DNA from: Triops longicaudatus
Taxonomy: Eukaryota; Arthropoda; Branchiopoda; Notostraca; Triopsidae
Assembly (NCBI GenBank): GCA_022885665.1
Contig: JAGQDJ010000033.1
Span: 682,001-746,000 of the forward strand
Length of the DNA: 64,000 nt
Direction: 5' to 3'
Shown: piece by piece, positions 1 through 11,300 of the stretch
Layout of the letters: every line of letters begins with the position of its first letter
How positions within the stretch are numbered: position 1 is the stretch's first letter
Notes under the pieces: model-generated
What the model was told of the DNA's origin: nothing
What the model saw: the letters and a program-made list of their open reading frames with translations, nothing else
Database searches by the model: none
Position numbers and translations under genes: made by a program

Positions 1-2882
1 GTACAGAACACTTCGCCGCATCCCCAGCAGTGCGACTGAGAAAACAGAATTATTTTTTATTAATTAATAAGACTCAGCTTTCTTTACTAACCTTTTTGCT
101 GAAATGGTCAAAAGGAGTTGAACACACACACTCTCGGATATTACGTAAGCTCTTCCAGTCCAACGCAACGGACTTCACCTCGTAAGTCAACTGTTCTGTA
201 GTAACCGTTGCGTCGTCCGCGAAAACTGAATCACTATTGCCATAACTGGATGACAAGGGATGATCGATCACCGTTTGAAGTCGTAGGTTGTCGAGTTTTT
301 CACTAAGCTGACCCTACACAGATTCGCCGCAAAAAAAAAGTCTTTAGAAACGAAGTGTAACAGAACCAGGAACACGTTTCTTACCGTGCAGTCTGTATCA
401 TTCTTTTCTTCAAGTTCTTTATTATCAACGTTATTGGCACTCTGCTTGTCGAAGAGTTTCTTTAACGCCAAAATTCTCTGAAATACAAATTTTATATAAA
501 GTCAAACTGTAAATCTTATTCATACTGACTTTTTGCAAAAATTTAATGTGCTCATTTAGCGAGTCGGAATGGTCTCGTGAAGCTATCACCACATCACTTA
601 GAGATTCTCGAGGGTGCACACCACTTTCAAACCGGCAGTACAAACCACGCCAAAACCTGCATGAGAAATGACAAAAGTGAAAGAGTAAATACATAAAATA
701 TGTAAACAAATATTTAAAGAAGACGAATAAAGAGAAAATTCCTAGCAAGGAGTTCCCTAAAAATATTTCTTGTAGAGCTTCGTATCTACAACGGCGTCAC
801 GCAGAGATTTGGTCCCTCTGACCGTTAGTGTGCAAAAGATTAGGTTGGAAAAATCTATACGATGGAACAGAAACTGACAAACATACTTGATGTTTTGTGG
901 GGAAATATTCAGCAGTAATGTTTTTCCATACGCGTCAGCATTGTACAGCGGATTGATGTACTGTTGAGAATGTGCCGAGACGTGTCCCCATAATGAATAG
1001 GACATTTCGTTCAATCTGAGGATAAAACCATGGAGAACTCAGAATTAAACTCATATTCTGAAGCTCACGAAGCTTATACTTTAAGTCCAGACGATCTTTC
1101 TCGCAGTTGCCGATGAACGTCCCATACTGACAGGAGTAGACATGGTCATGGAGCAAGAGCAAGAAGCGTTCATTGAACTGCAGGGCTGATGGAAACATCT
1201 GCATCAACTGCCAAGTACAGTCGATAAACTGGGAGAAGATCGGAGAGACTTCCTTGCTATCTCCTTGCAGGAATCCACAGCGATCTGTGAATTTGTGGCC
1301 GAAAGCCAGCCATTCTTTTTCTATCAAAGCCTATTCCACAGCTCTTACATTTGAGTTAGACAAGCTAAGTTAATGTTACCTGATATCCTTGCAACGTCCT
1401 ATAGTGTGAATCGAGTAATAACGCTGCTAAAGAGCAGACTTGCGCCGTGCGGTCCCATCCGTCCGAACAATGGACAATTACGCTAACCCCGTCATCCAAC
1501 GCTTTTGCAACTGCTGAAGCTGTTTCGAGCACCGACTGAATATGTCGCAACCAGCCACTGGATTGAAGTCCAGACAAGAAAGCCGACATGGATGGGGTCT
1601 TTAGCTCGAACGCTATAAATCAAGGGGTTTGTCATTATAATTGCATGCTCCAAATGTCGATTGTATCCTTACTTTCCACCAGCTTAGCTAGACTGCTACG
1701 CATGACGTGAATGTTCTCAATGCCCCAAAACTGGAATTTAATGTTGTCGTAGAAATTCTCATTTTCATAACCTTTGCCGGCTGCTCGATTGGCCATCGCA
1801 TTAATCTAGGAAACGACTGTAAGTAACTGGTCCATAGCTATTGTACAAGAATACGTACTCTGGGCCTTGTGTCGACAACATACATGAATCTAGAATTAAA
1901 GTTGCTTTGCAGTATGCATGTTAAGAGCTGCTCATCTTCGATACACCGCGCACTGAACCCTGACAAGGGCTGACTGCAGCGACACAGAGCTGCCTGTTGC
2001 GATTAACAACACATCAGTGAAATTCTTTACTGGTTTAACAGACGTACCCCATTTTGGTGATAATAGGATAAAACGGGCAAACGGCCTTTGCTTCTGAAAT
2101 TGGCACTACCCATGAGAACAACCGCTGAGGCGGATTTGGGCACAAAGAGCGCTCGGGGATAAGTATCACACAACTACAGCGAAAGCAATTATTATTTAGT
2201 GTGCTTTTTAGTTTACTTCAGCAAAGTGACGCATACTTCATAGTTTTTGTTTAAAGGTGTTAAAACCCATTGTTCGTTGGGAATCCCCATTCTTTGATAT
2301 TCTGCCTCGAGATCGAAGAAAGTCCACCCCACATGCCGAGGAATATCATCCGCACTTGACGTGTAATGGAAACAGTACAGGTCTTGGATGTGCACTACAA
2401 AATCAGGGCGTTACTCCAGAAATGAATCATCGTTCAGTAGGGTCTTACTTGGCTGAGCGAGTTGCTGCAGGCTTGTGTACAGGTCATGGCATTCATGCTC
2501 TTTAGGTACTATGAAAGTAACAAAGTGGAATGTTTTGCAACGGATGTGCAATGGAGCACCCAAGGTAGACAAGGGTAATTTCTGCACTGTGGCAATATGT
2601 GTAAGTAGAATCTGAAAAACGGAATATAATTTTCTGCATAACGGAAAAGTACCGTAAAAAGAAACTGTATCAAACATTCATTTAACGTAATTACAAACAT
2701 AAAAATGACGAAAAAAGTTATGAAGCAAAAGCATTGCTCAAGACGTCAACGAAATTTCAATTTACCCAAGTTTCTCTTTTGCCGTCAGGATCCACAAATA
2801 TTAGGTGAGTAGTCGTCAGATACAACGTGCCAGTAGACGGTTTGCGACTGTTGTAACGATCTAGCATGCGGACATTTTCCAC
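1..2882 (-). CDS. Myotubularin-related phosphoinositide 3-phosphatase, MTMR6/7/8 type, with C-terminal FYVE finger (3' end outside window)
   Basis: The family removes the 3-phosphate from PI(3)P and PI(3,5)P2 on endosomes. Thirteen phase-consistent exons read right to left: 2882-2766, 2611-2449, 2394-2237, 2173-2048, 1993-1859, 1805-1673, 1612-1380, 1330-1080, 1015-887, 656-530, 477-385, 307-92 and 35-1 (open at the edge). Order of domains: PH-GRAM (VENVRMLDRYNS, then HIRCKTFHFVTFIVP), myotubularin phosphatase with the intact catalytic loop HCSDGWDRT near 1460, a short Leu-rich coiled coil (LSEKLDNLRLQ, about 270-305), then a FYVE-like zinc finger split by an intron: CVCSTPF before it and SHCWGCGEVFC after it. 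The intact Cys-x5-Arg loop predicts an active enzyme, unlike MTMR9-type pseudophosphatases. The family is certain from many collinear motifs. The exact paralogue is not, because arthropods have one MTMR6-8 gene. The true start codon lies upstream, see the next entry. Confidence 0.93.
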
Positions 2883-2945
2883 CTACAGAGAAAAATAAAT
2901 CAATCCTGTTATAGTCTACCATGGAAATGGATAGTATGTTATTTT

Positions 2946-3491
2946 TTACGCATTCATCACATTTTCTCTTTTAAAAACCTTTTTGTTGTAAAACTGGCCC
3001 TTCACCAACTTGGGCTTTTCCTTGAGCCAATCTCGTAAACGATGTATGACGGAATGGGTTTGGGGCAAGCTAACGTCTAATGAGGGTTGTTTGTAGGGTG
3101 ACGTCAAGCTTGAGGACCGTATCTTCCATCCCACTTTGCTAGGCTTGTTAGTATTGATCCCTACATTTTCTTCGTTCTGGCTAACGTCGCTTCTACTGTT
3201 GAATGTTTGACTACGTGATAACTTCCCGGGACAATCGATGAGCCAGTCGCCCTTTTCACATTGTTGCTGTTCCGAAACATTCTCTTCCGGATCGTCGTCC
3301 GAACACTGCGTACTAATCACGGACACTGATTTTGACAGCGAGGGAATTATGGTACACGATCCCAAATCTGAAAAATCTGCTAGCTTTTTGGCGACTTGTG
3401 AACCAAAGGAATGCATAGAATGAATACTGTAACGTTTACGAGGTATCGATTCCGTGGAACACTCCTCACGTTGGTGGCTAAGGATCTCCAT
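2946..3491 (-). CDS. Ser-rich ORF, probable N-terminal extension exon of the myotubularin gene
   Basis: An open frame of 181 codons begins MEILSHQREE and ends shortly before the first PH-GRAM exon. It is Ser-rich and low in hydrophobics, as expected of a disordered tail, with a more ordered stretch HSVIHRLRDWLKEKPKLVKG near its end. Two weak GT donors (after NKK and after KREN) would join it in phase 0 to VENVRML of the myotubularin. Vertebrate MTMR6 has only about 8 residues before this point, so either this arthropod protein carries a roughly 170-aa extension or the ORF is a chance or separate exon. I recognise no domain. No other start codon for the myotubularin was found nearby, which favours linkage. 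Confidence 0.45.
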   Translation of the reverse strand: MEILSHQREECSTESIPRKRYSIHSMHSFGSQVAKKLADFSDLGSCTIIPSLSKSVSVISTQCSDDDPEENVSEQQQCEKGDWLIDCPGKLSRSQTFNSRSDVSQNEENVGINTNKPSKVGWKIRSSSLTSPYKQPSLDVSLPQTHSVIHRLRDWLKEKPKLVKGQFYNKKVFKRENVMNA

Positions 3492-5018
3492 GCCTTTTCC
3501 CAGCGAAATGCACTTTAGTAATTTTCTTTAACGTAGTCGATAGCTTTTTTCAGGAAAGACACGATTAAACTTGTCTTTGCCACTCTAAATGGAGCTCAAA
3601 CTTATTCGTTCCACTGAGGAGATCCGAAAGTGTCTAGGCTTCTACAGTTGCGACGTTCACGGCGGAGCGACCTTACTACCGAAACCTTCCTGATCGATAA
3701 ACTGATGTAAAACGCGCTGTAACTTCTGTTCGCTACGCTAAGGCGCAAGTTGCTTCCCAGAGCTGGTGAGCTTGTACGAAGATACTACCCGACCAAAGCA
3801 TTACATGACCAAAGTAGCACAATAGCGGGAAACATGCAGGAATTTCAAACCCATGACACCTATTGTTACCCTCTGTAACGCTAATTCAGATGACTGCCTA
3901 TATATTTCTTTATGTTCCTTCTTATTCCTTTTTGCTGCCTCTAAATCAGGGATGTTCATTTTTTTTGTTTTTTTTTTTCTTCTTTTTCATGTTTGACAGC
4001 ACGTTGACAAACTGAACGTGCTCTTCTCCCGCACTTCAATACTGAAAATTACCTGACATCTAGAACACGGCGAACTCTTCAACTCTTCAGGTCAACGATG
4101 CTTAAAATTTTTGCACATTATTTAATAATTGCATAGGTATTACGGTTGTTTAGAACGCACTGTTAAATACGTTTCTAAAAGACTGAAACACAAAAAGACA
4201 CTGCACATTGATATTTTTCAGTGAACTATGTTGACAATGGAAAAATTCATGGCCATAGTTTATAGTAAACTGAGTTCTTCCATTTGCGTGAAGTAATCTC
4301 CTATAATTTCTTTCACGTCGTTTAAAAAGTCCTGCAATGTTTTTTTAGGCGTGATTACTCATTAATATCTGGCTGTTAGAGTTGAAGAGTTCGTAGACGC
4401 ATCACTTCACACCAGAATTTTAGGACATGCCATTTGTTTCTCACACACGTGCATGTTCCTACTCAACTTCATGACTCATTTACTTAGCCCGTGTGGCTTG
4501 GTCGGAAATTTGTTCCGAAAAGGTTATCACAATTAGATATCCACGACAAATAAGCTGGCGCCCTACGACCTGTAGCTCATGGCAGACTGTTTCGATATAA
4601 GCTAGCAAGAAATAGTCACGAAGCTAACAAGTGCTCTTGCCAAACGTGTTAACCAATGACGACCTAACTGTTTTCGTAGTTCACTGTGCTCTAATCTGAG
4701 CGAAATATACGAGCAATTTGTATTGTCCCCCTAATTTTTCATATCTAGTACAACACCAAAACGGAACTAAGCTTTATTACAAATTTTTTTAAAAAATAAA
4801 ATAAGGACACTAGAGGCCTTTTATTCAGTCCCACTTTAACTAGCTATTCCACATGCTTCGAATACATAAATAAAATTACCAAAAAACACATAAATACAAC
4901 AAATAACCAAAAATCTCGTTGTATCATGTGCTTTGAATTCATAACTAATCCACGACGTAACATACTAACACAACTTACAGCATATTTTAGAAAAATTAAA
5001 CTCGTCATTTATTACGTC

Positions 5019-5068
5019 TTTCCGGCACTGGTCCATGCGACAATTGTCGCATGGACCAGTGCCGGAAA
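5019..5068. repeat. 50-bp perfect palindrome made of two outward-facing hAT-like ends
   Basis: Two 25-base arms pair perfectly around the centre CAATTG (5041-5046). Each arm read outward contains CAGTGCCGGA. The same ten bases begin the hAT-like terminus at 23988. The sequence to the right continues into a GGTTGGGGCC block, as the other terminus continues into GGGGGGCCTGGGGC. Confidence 0.9.
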
Positions 5069-5180
5069 AAGCCGTATTTGGGTTGGGGCCTTCTCAGTCG
5101 GTAAGGTTCAGTGCCTATAAGATGTAAATTTACGCAAAGCAATTTGTGCACGTGACACTTAACCACTGCAAAAGGTTCAG

Positions 5181-5539
5181 CAGGGGTCGGCTACCCATAG
5201 CCAGCGTGCTAACTCCGGCTTGCAAGTCCGCCTTACCCGGATATGCATCCCGCTTTACTTGAAGAATAATTGCACTTAATAAAGTAGAAGTACTTCGAAT
5301 GCACAAAAAACGTAACAATAAGCTTTCTTTATAATTTTAAGTGTATAATTTAATTGTAAGAAAGCTTGATCAGAATTCACTGTCCTCCGTACTCAATATT
5401 TAAGATTGTTTAGGATTTCACTTATGAGTCCCATTATGAGTTCACTTACTCATCGTCACCAACCATGCCGTGATGCAGCCCGCAGCCACCTTACACCCTT
5501 TCTTCCTCCCCGCGAGGTGTAAAAGGTTCCCGACCCCTG
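5181..5539. mobile_element. hAT-like non-autonomous element (about 359 bp)
   Basis: The left end reads CAGGGGTCGGCTACC and the right end read in reverse is CAGGGGTCGGGAACC, so about 10 perfect and 15 imperfect terminal bases match. CAGGGGTCGGC is a very common hAT terminus in animal genomes. No 8-bp target duplication is visible (left flank AGGTTCAG, right flank TTGGATCG), so the copy may be old or rearranged. It contains no transposase frame. Confidence 0.6.
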
Positions 5540-5934
5540 TTGGATCGTAATTTATGTGCACACCGTAGAGATCTTTTCAGGAAATTTATCTTAAGTCTGT
5601 TACAAGCGCCGCATTTTTTTTTTTTTTACTGAAACTCTATCTGGAAATTGTACCTGTAGGTTCACTTGAGCCACTTTAAAGTAACTTTTCGGCGAAAACA
5701 GGTTCGAATCTGACAGTTCTGCAATTATCAACTGAAAAGAATACAAGCTTCCAGGTTACTAATCCAGAACAAATCGACGAACTCAAACTCTGGTTTGTGC
5801 AATACACTAGTTAAATGTGTTCTAGTGTGAACGAGAGCCTTATCTTGTTTTTCCTGAAAACGTCTAAATTTCATTTGCTGGACAAAAATTTACTAAGAAT
5901 ATTTTTTTTTACAAAATAGACACGTTACACTATA

Positions 5935-6205
5935 CGTTATGTACTGTGCTGAGCAAAAAGTTTACATCGCAAGCCACAGAGGTCAAATCATACCTCTTCA
6001 GGCTGATTAACCTTCATTAGGCGCAGAAGGAACTGCAGCGAAAAATCGTAACCGAGCGGTTCAAGCCCTCCATTACCTAATCTAGGTTAATCGGCCTCAA
6101 GAGGTTTAATAAGACCACTGCAATTTGCTATGTGCGTACACTACATTTGCTACGTCCACATGTAAAACTTTTTTTGCTCAGTGCAGTACACTACACGTTA
6201 GAGTA
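5935..6205. mobile_element. Tc1/mariner-like MITE with long imperfect inverted repeats
   Basis: The left arm begins near TGTGCTGAGCAAAAAGTTTA (5945) and the right arm read in reverse near CACTGAGCAAAAAAAGTTTT. Inner parts also pair: CCTCTTCAGGCTGATTAACC against AGGTTAATCGGCCTCAAGAGG. The terminal GAGCAAAAAGTTTACAT pattern resembles Tc1-type ends. The element is flanked by an imperfect direct repeat of about 19 bases (TACACTATACGTTATGTAC and TACACTACACGTTAGAGTAC). It contains no transposase. Confidence 0.6.
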
Positions 6206-6562
6206 CTTAGCTTTATTGTCAAAAGTTTATCGTGACATTCTGTGCAGTTTTCGTGGACTCGCATGGTTTACTTTGCAATTCTCCTATAATTCGGTTAGGT
6301 ATTTCGTAGAATAAAACGGATTACAATTTCTTTTGATAGTGATTTTTTTTATTTTCTTGCTTTCTTTTTAAATTAGTGATAAAATCCAAAAGGTAATATA
6401 AAAATACTAAGAATGTTAGACTTTTTTGGTGAAAATAAATTTCCGAGGTCTTTCGAAAATATTCCTTAAAGTTTCCAGAAATATTCTCAAAAACTTCAGA
6501 GCACAGTTACTCCAAAACGGTTCCACAGAACTTCAGTGAATTTACACGAAAACTATTCTAGT

Positions 6563-6602
<40 letters not shown>

Positions 6603-8321
6603 ATAAGATTTAGTGGGTCCGGTCGTGAAATATTCCGCAAGCCAGTATGCCTTCGGAGCCACAAATGGCAAAAATTTTGTTACAGTCCACTTTAGCCAAA
6701 CAAAAGTTGTAAAAATGCAAAAGTCACTCTTAACCAGAACAAGGATTTAAAATAAATGCTGCCTCGTTTGTATGGGTTTTAGGCACAATTCCTATCTAGG
6801 GGAGTTACGTATATTACAGTAGGGCGTATAAGAGATAAGTGTCGCCAATAGACAATAACTTTTCTTTTAAGTGAGAACGTGACAAATAGATGTTCGTTCA
6901 CTCTGATTAGTAGCATTTGTACCATGCTTAATAGCGACCAATTATTCTTAATCGATAAAATTTCTAGTTTTCTTGTTCCACAACTGACAGAAATATCTGT
7001 AAATAAAAGTGCACTGGTTATTACGGCCAAAGTAAAATCAGCGGAGGGTTCTAAAGGTAAATAAATACATCCAAATAGAAAATTGTGGCAAACTCACTTT
7101 TGGTGTTCTAATAAGTTCCATTTATAAGGTCTGGTTTCGCCTGCAAGCCAAGCTGAAAAATATTTCGGTTGTCTTAGATCCTCCAAAACAGTAACATCAA
7201 TAAACAAAATAATCACAATGAATATTAGCCTAGTCCATCAGGCAACCTTCTTTCAACTTGCAGGTTAACCAGACTCGTTCCAGTTGCAGGGCTGCGCGGC
7301 ATCTGGTAACGGCTAATTTCACTATTCTTGTAAAACTTCCGTTTCTAATAATGCTCACTAGATGGCTGTATAGAGGAGATAATTGTTGAAATGTCCCGTG
7401 GGATACTACAATAATAAATAAAATACAAATTTCGTCATTCAGTGAGAAAAGGTTGGTGTAAATCAGGTTGTCTATTAAATTCGATAAGTACTTCAATATT
7501 AGGATTTTTACAGAAAACTCAAGTAAACCGTGTAATAACCAATATCAGAAGTTGAATTGCATATTCTTTTCTGTTGTTGCACTTTGTTTTCACTTGTTTT
7601 TCATCGGACAATTAGGAAATGAACTCGTAAAAGCTTTATGTAAAAGATGAGTATATTATCAAACACAAAGTAAAAGAATATCACTTAATAAAAACCATTT
7701 TCGCAACGGTGTTAGGTGTAGTTGCCAATTTCAAATCGGGGTTGTCACAATCGAAATACTTCGTATACGTCATGCCATTTTTAATACGTTCCACTATGTT
7801 CCATATCCAACGTTGGGAATAAACTCGTACATTTGCCAAGATTTGTATGGCTATTATTTTGGGGCATGTTCTCGAAGCTGAGTGAAGCATTTTCTCACGT
7901 TCTCGCAACGCTAAACACAAGTTTTTTTCATATTTCAGTGTAAACCAGCTTACGTTGTGGAACTAAGTTGTATAGACATCGTAGTAAAATACAAAACTAA
8001 ATCTAGCTCCAAATTCTTGGAGCTTATAAATAAATTCTAAGACACTAATCACTAGAATTTCTCTAGTTCAAGAAAAATCTCTGTTTAATATTTTTTTTTC
8101 GACAAGACGGACGGCATTATTAAGCAATCATTTCCAATTTGAGTTTTTCAAATGTAACATGGAACGGATAGCTAGCTGGCTAATACAAGCGTTTACCACA
8201 ATCATATGACTAGCAACGAAATGTAAGCACCTGAAGAAATTATTACACAGACATGTGACGTAGGGGGGCAAAGTACAAAACGAGCTAACAAAATGACCCA
8301 GTATGAATGTCTCCTTCAATG

Positions 8322-11300
8322 TTACAAAATGACACACAATGTACTTTCACTTTGAGCTTTCCCTGAGCTGAAACCGGAACAACAATACTCATCTGACGAA
8401 GTAGATGGAAACACGTATTCTTTGTCTTGAAGGATAATGTCGGTACTTGGTCTGTCCCTAGTGTTGGTTACACGGGCTTTCGTGTCAACAGCTTTCCCGC
8501 GTTGACGCAAATGATCAGCCAACTCTTTCAACACTGGTGCAGCAGCGGTATTGAGTGAGACTGGAATGGTGCTAAATTTGTCATCTAGTTTGTTCGTCAT
8601 AGGCGTTATGTATGCATGGCCATGCGAGCATAAGTGAATGAGACCGTGAAATTCCTGAAAACTTAAGTTAGGGACGCACGGACCATTTGCTCTAGAAGGC
8701 TGTTGGTTCTGCGAGACTTTAGCGTCGCATTGATTTTCATGGGGGTCCTCGTCTACTTTGATTTCATCGTCTAATTGAGGTAAAATGAAACCAACAGTGC
8801 GACTAACAGGTGCCTGCGAACACGCCGACTGCTTCGAAGCGTGCTGCTTTTTCAGTGGGGGTTTCTTGCGTTCCTCTTTCAATGCGACTGGAGTGACGCA
8901 ACACGTTTTCGATTTGGCGCGACTACCAGCTTTTTCAACCGGTGACTCATTGCTGCAATTACCATCCCGAGGTTCGATGTTTTCAGAATAGCTTGAGCAG
9001 CCTCTTGTTGAGGCGCATGAGGCCGACATTGCAACTCTTTTGTGGAAATTAGGCAATTGTTTTGACGCGCTGTGTGATTTCCTGCCTTCTGGTGAAGTTT
9101 GCTCTAAGTGCTGTTCCATTTCCGCAAGGCTGCGACGCCTTTGTTCTGCTACGCCGAAGCCTAAATCACCCAAAAATACCGCGTTATTGCTCAATAACTT
9201 ATGGAACCTTGAATAAAAGTCTATCACTACTTGGTTGCATGAGATGTGCCGGACTAGAAGAAAGAGACCCTACGTTAGATTTTTTAGCTACATCTTCCAT
9301 GGTGACTGGTGAATAACCCCGGCTGATTGTAAAATCATGGTGAGCTGAGAGAGGGGCCATATTGAGCTTTTCGATTCTTATATGATCTTGTCGTCCACTC
9401 TTCCCTGTCAGCCAGTAAGTTTTCATGTTACCTGCACACCAAGATACTAGTACCTTAAGAAAAAACGTACAGCAGCATAGCAGTAGTGATACCTTTTCCC
9501 TTCACAGTAATCTCGCCACGATCAGAAACGCAATATTCAGGGCTAAGAAGTTGCTTAGTCGTTTCTGACACGTGAATCTTCATAGCTTCACTTGTGGATT
9601 CCATTCTTGAAGCTAAAATGAGGTGAGAACTAGAAAATTTATCACAGCTTAAAATGTCACGGCGTGGTCATTACCCGTATTAACGGAATCCCCGAAAAGG
9701 CAATAACGCGGCATCTTTAACCCCACAACACCGGCTACAACGGTTCCTGTGTGTAGTCCGACGCGAATTCTCAAATGCTGCCCTATAAAAACAGCGTAAT
9801 ATGCATGGAAGTATGGAATTGACGTAGATATATTAAACGAAATGTGACGTGATGCAATACCTGTTGAAGGGTCTTTAAGGTCTTTAATGGCATCTACCAT
9901 ATCCAGTGCCATATCGCACACTTTATCTGCGTGGAATTCGTCTTTAACCGGTGCGCCTCCGACGACCATATATGCGTCACCGATTGTTTCCACCTTAAAT
10001 TGAAAACTCTGTTTATTCAACCGTTTATATTTTCTGTTTTACCTTGTAAACGCCATTAATTTCTGTCAGACGGTCAAACAGCGAATACATGGCACTATGA
10101 TTTACAGTACTGTTAAGAGCTTTGTTAAATAAAAGCGAACAGGTATTTACTTGAGCATAGAAACAACTTCCATCGGTGAAATACGACTACATATTTCGGT
10201 GAAAGTTACCACATCGGAAAAGAGGATTGTCACGGATTCAAAAACCTAGTTTACCGTAGTAAAAGTTCTACGCTTAAGTTAAAATTATCACTCTTTTGTT
10301 CGAACCTGGCAAGTGTCTATGGGGTTTTCTCCCTTGCGTAATCGATCGGCGACTAACTTAGGAATCATTTGATAAAGCAGTTCGTCCGTCCGACGCATCT
10401 CTTCATCCAGTTTTTTCATAGACTCTTCCAGTTTTTTGGATTTCTGCTGTTCTTGATCCAGTGCCAGCTTCAGTTCAACCGACTGTTGAGTACCTGCCAT
10501 CATTAAATCCCTATGTATAGATTCGTTTATGTCGGACTATTATTATAAAGTAAAAAGATTTGTTAATAAAGTAATGTTTACCTCGAAAAGTCATGCATTG
10601 AAAGGTCATTGATGTACAGCCCTGTCGCAACCATGGCGTCCAAGTCAGGCATCACAGGTGTACCCAAGAAAATTATCATTTTCCAGTCTTCCATGTACAT
10701 CATTTGGCCTGCAGTAATAAAAGAAACGCCGGTAATAATTGAGATTCATCATTAGGAAAGCAACCGTAAATATTTGCGCTCATGTATGTACAGTAAGTAA
10801 TACGTTGCTATTTTGAATGAAGTTTCTGTTTTCTCCAAAAGTATTCCACGGCGAAGTTCAAATTCATTTGTCATGTAAGCTGTTTGCTTTCCACTAGACT
10901 TTCAAGTTGTTACAACTGAAGCGGGAATCCTTCACAATAACAGTTTCCAAATCAATATCGTGTTACAACTGTTTCAGGTTTTAAGATATTTTTCTTCGGT
11001 TCCTTGCGTAAAGGCAAACACAAACTTTGCTTAAAATGCATGTATGCGCCATACCTTTCAAGCGGATTTTTGTTTCTGTCATTTTGTCGTCGTCCAAACA
11101 GGCAAGATCGAATCTGTCTGTATCGTTGGCATCTCTCCGTGGAACGACGTGGTCCACAGCGACAAGCTCGAAGATATTGTTGATACGATTCAATATCTGC
11201 ACGGGTAATTAACAGTAAGTTTGAAACAATATTTCCCAATTAGTGTTAACTATAGCATTTCATTCTACACGTAACTTTATAACAGTAAACCTCTCTATAA

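Larger units (their letters stand above)
3542..8321. other. Intergenic region between MTMR and guanylate cyclase, with transposon relics
   Basis: No coding exon could be supported. The region is AT-rich with scattered poly(A)/poly(T) runs, including about 35 A at 6565-6599. It holds a 50-bp palindrome, a hAT-like element and a Tc1-like inverted repeat, listed separately. Open frames of 60-90 codons here lack splice support, compositional bias or recognisable motifs. Confidence 0.6.

Noticed and set aside
5699..5715. AGGTTCGAATCTGA, considered as a tRNA B box
   Set aside because: No A box or cloverleaf upstream.
6565..6599. 35-base poly(A), considered as the tail of a retroposed gene
   Set aside because: No coding or SINE-like sequence precedes it and no target-site duplication was seen.
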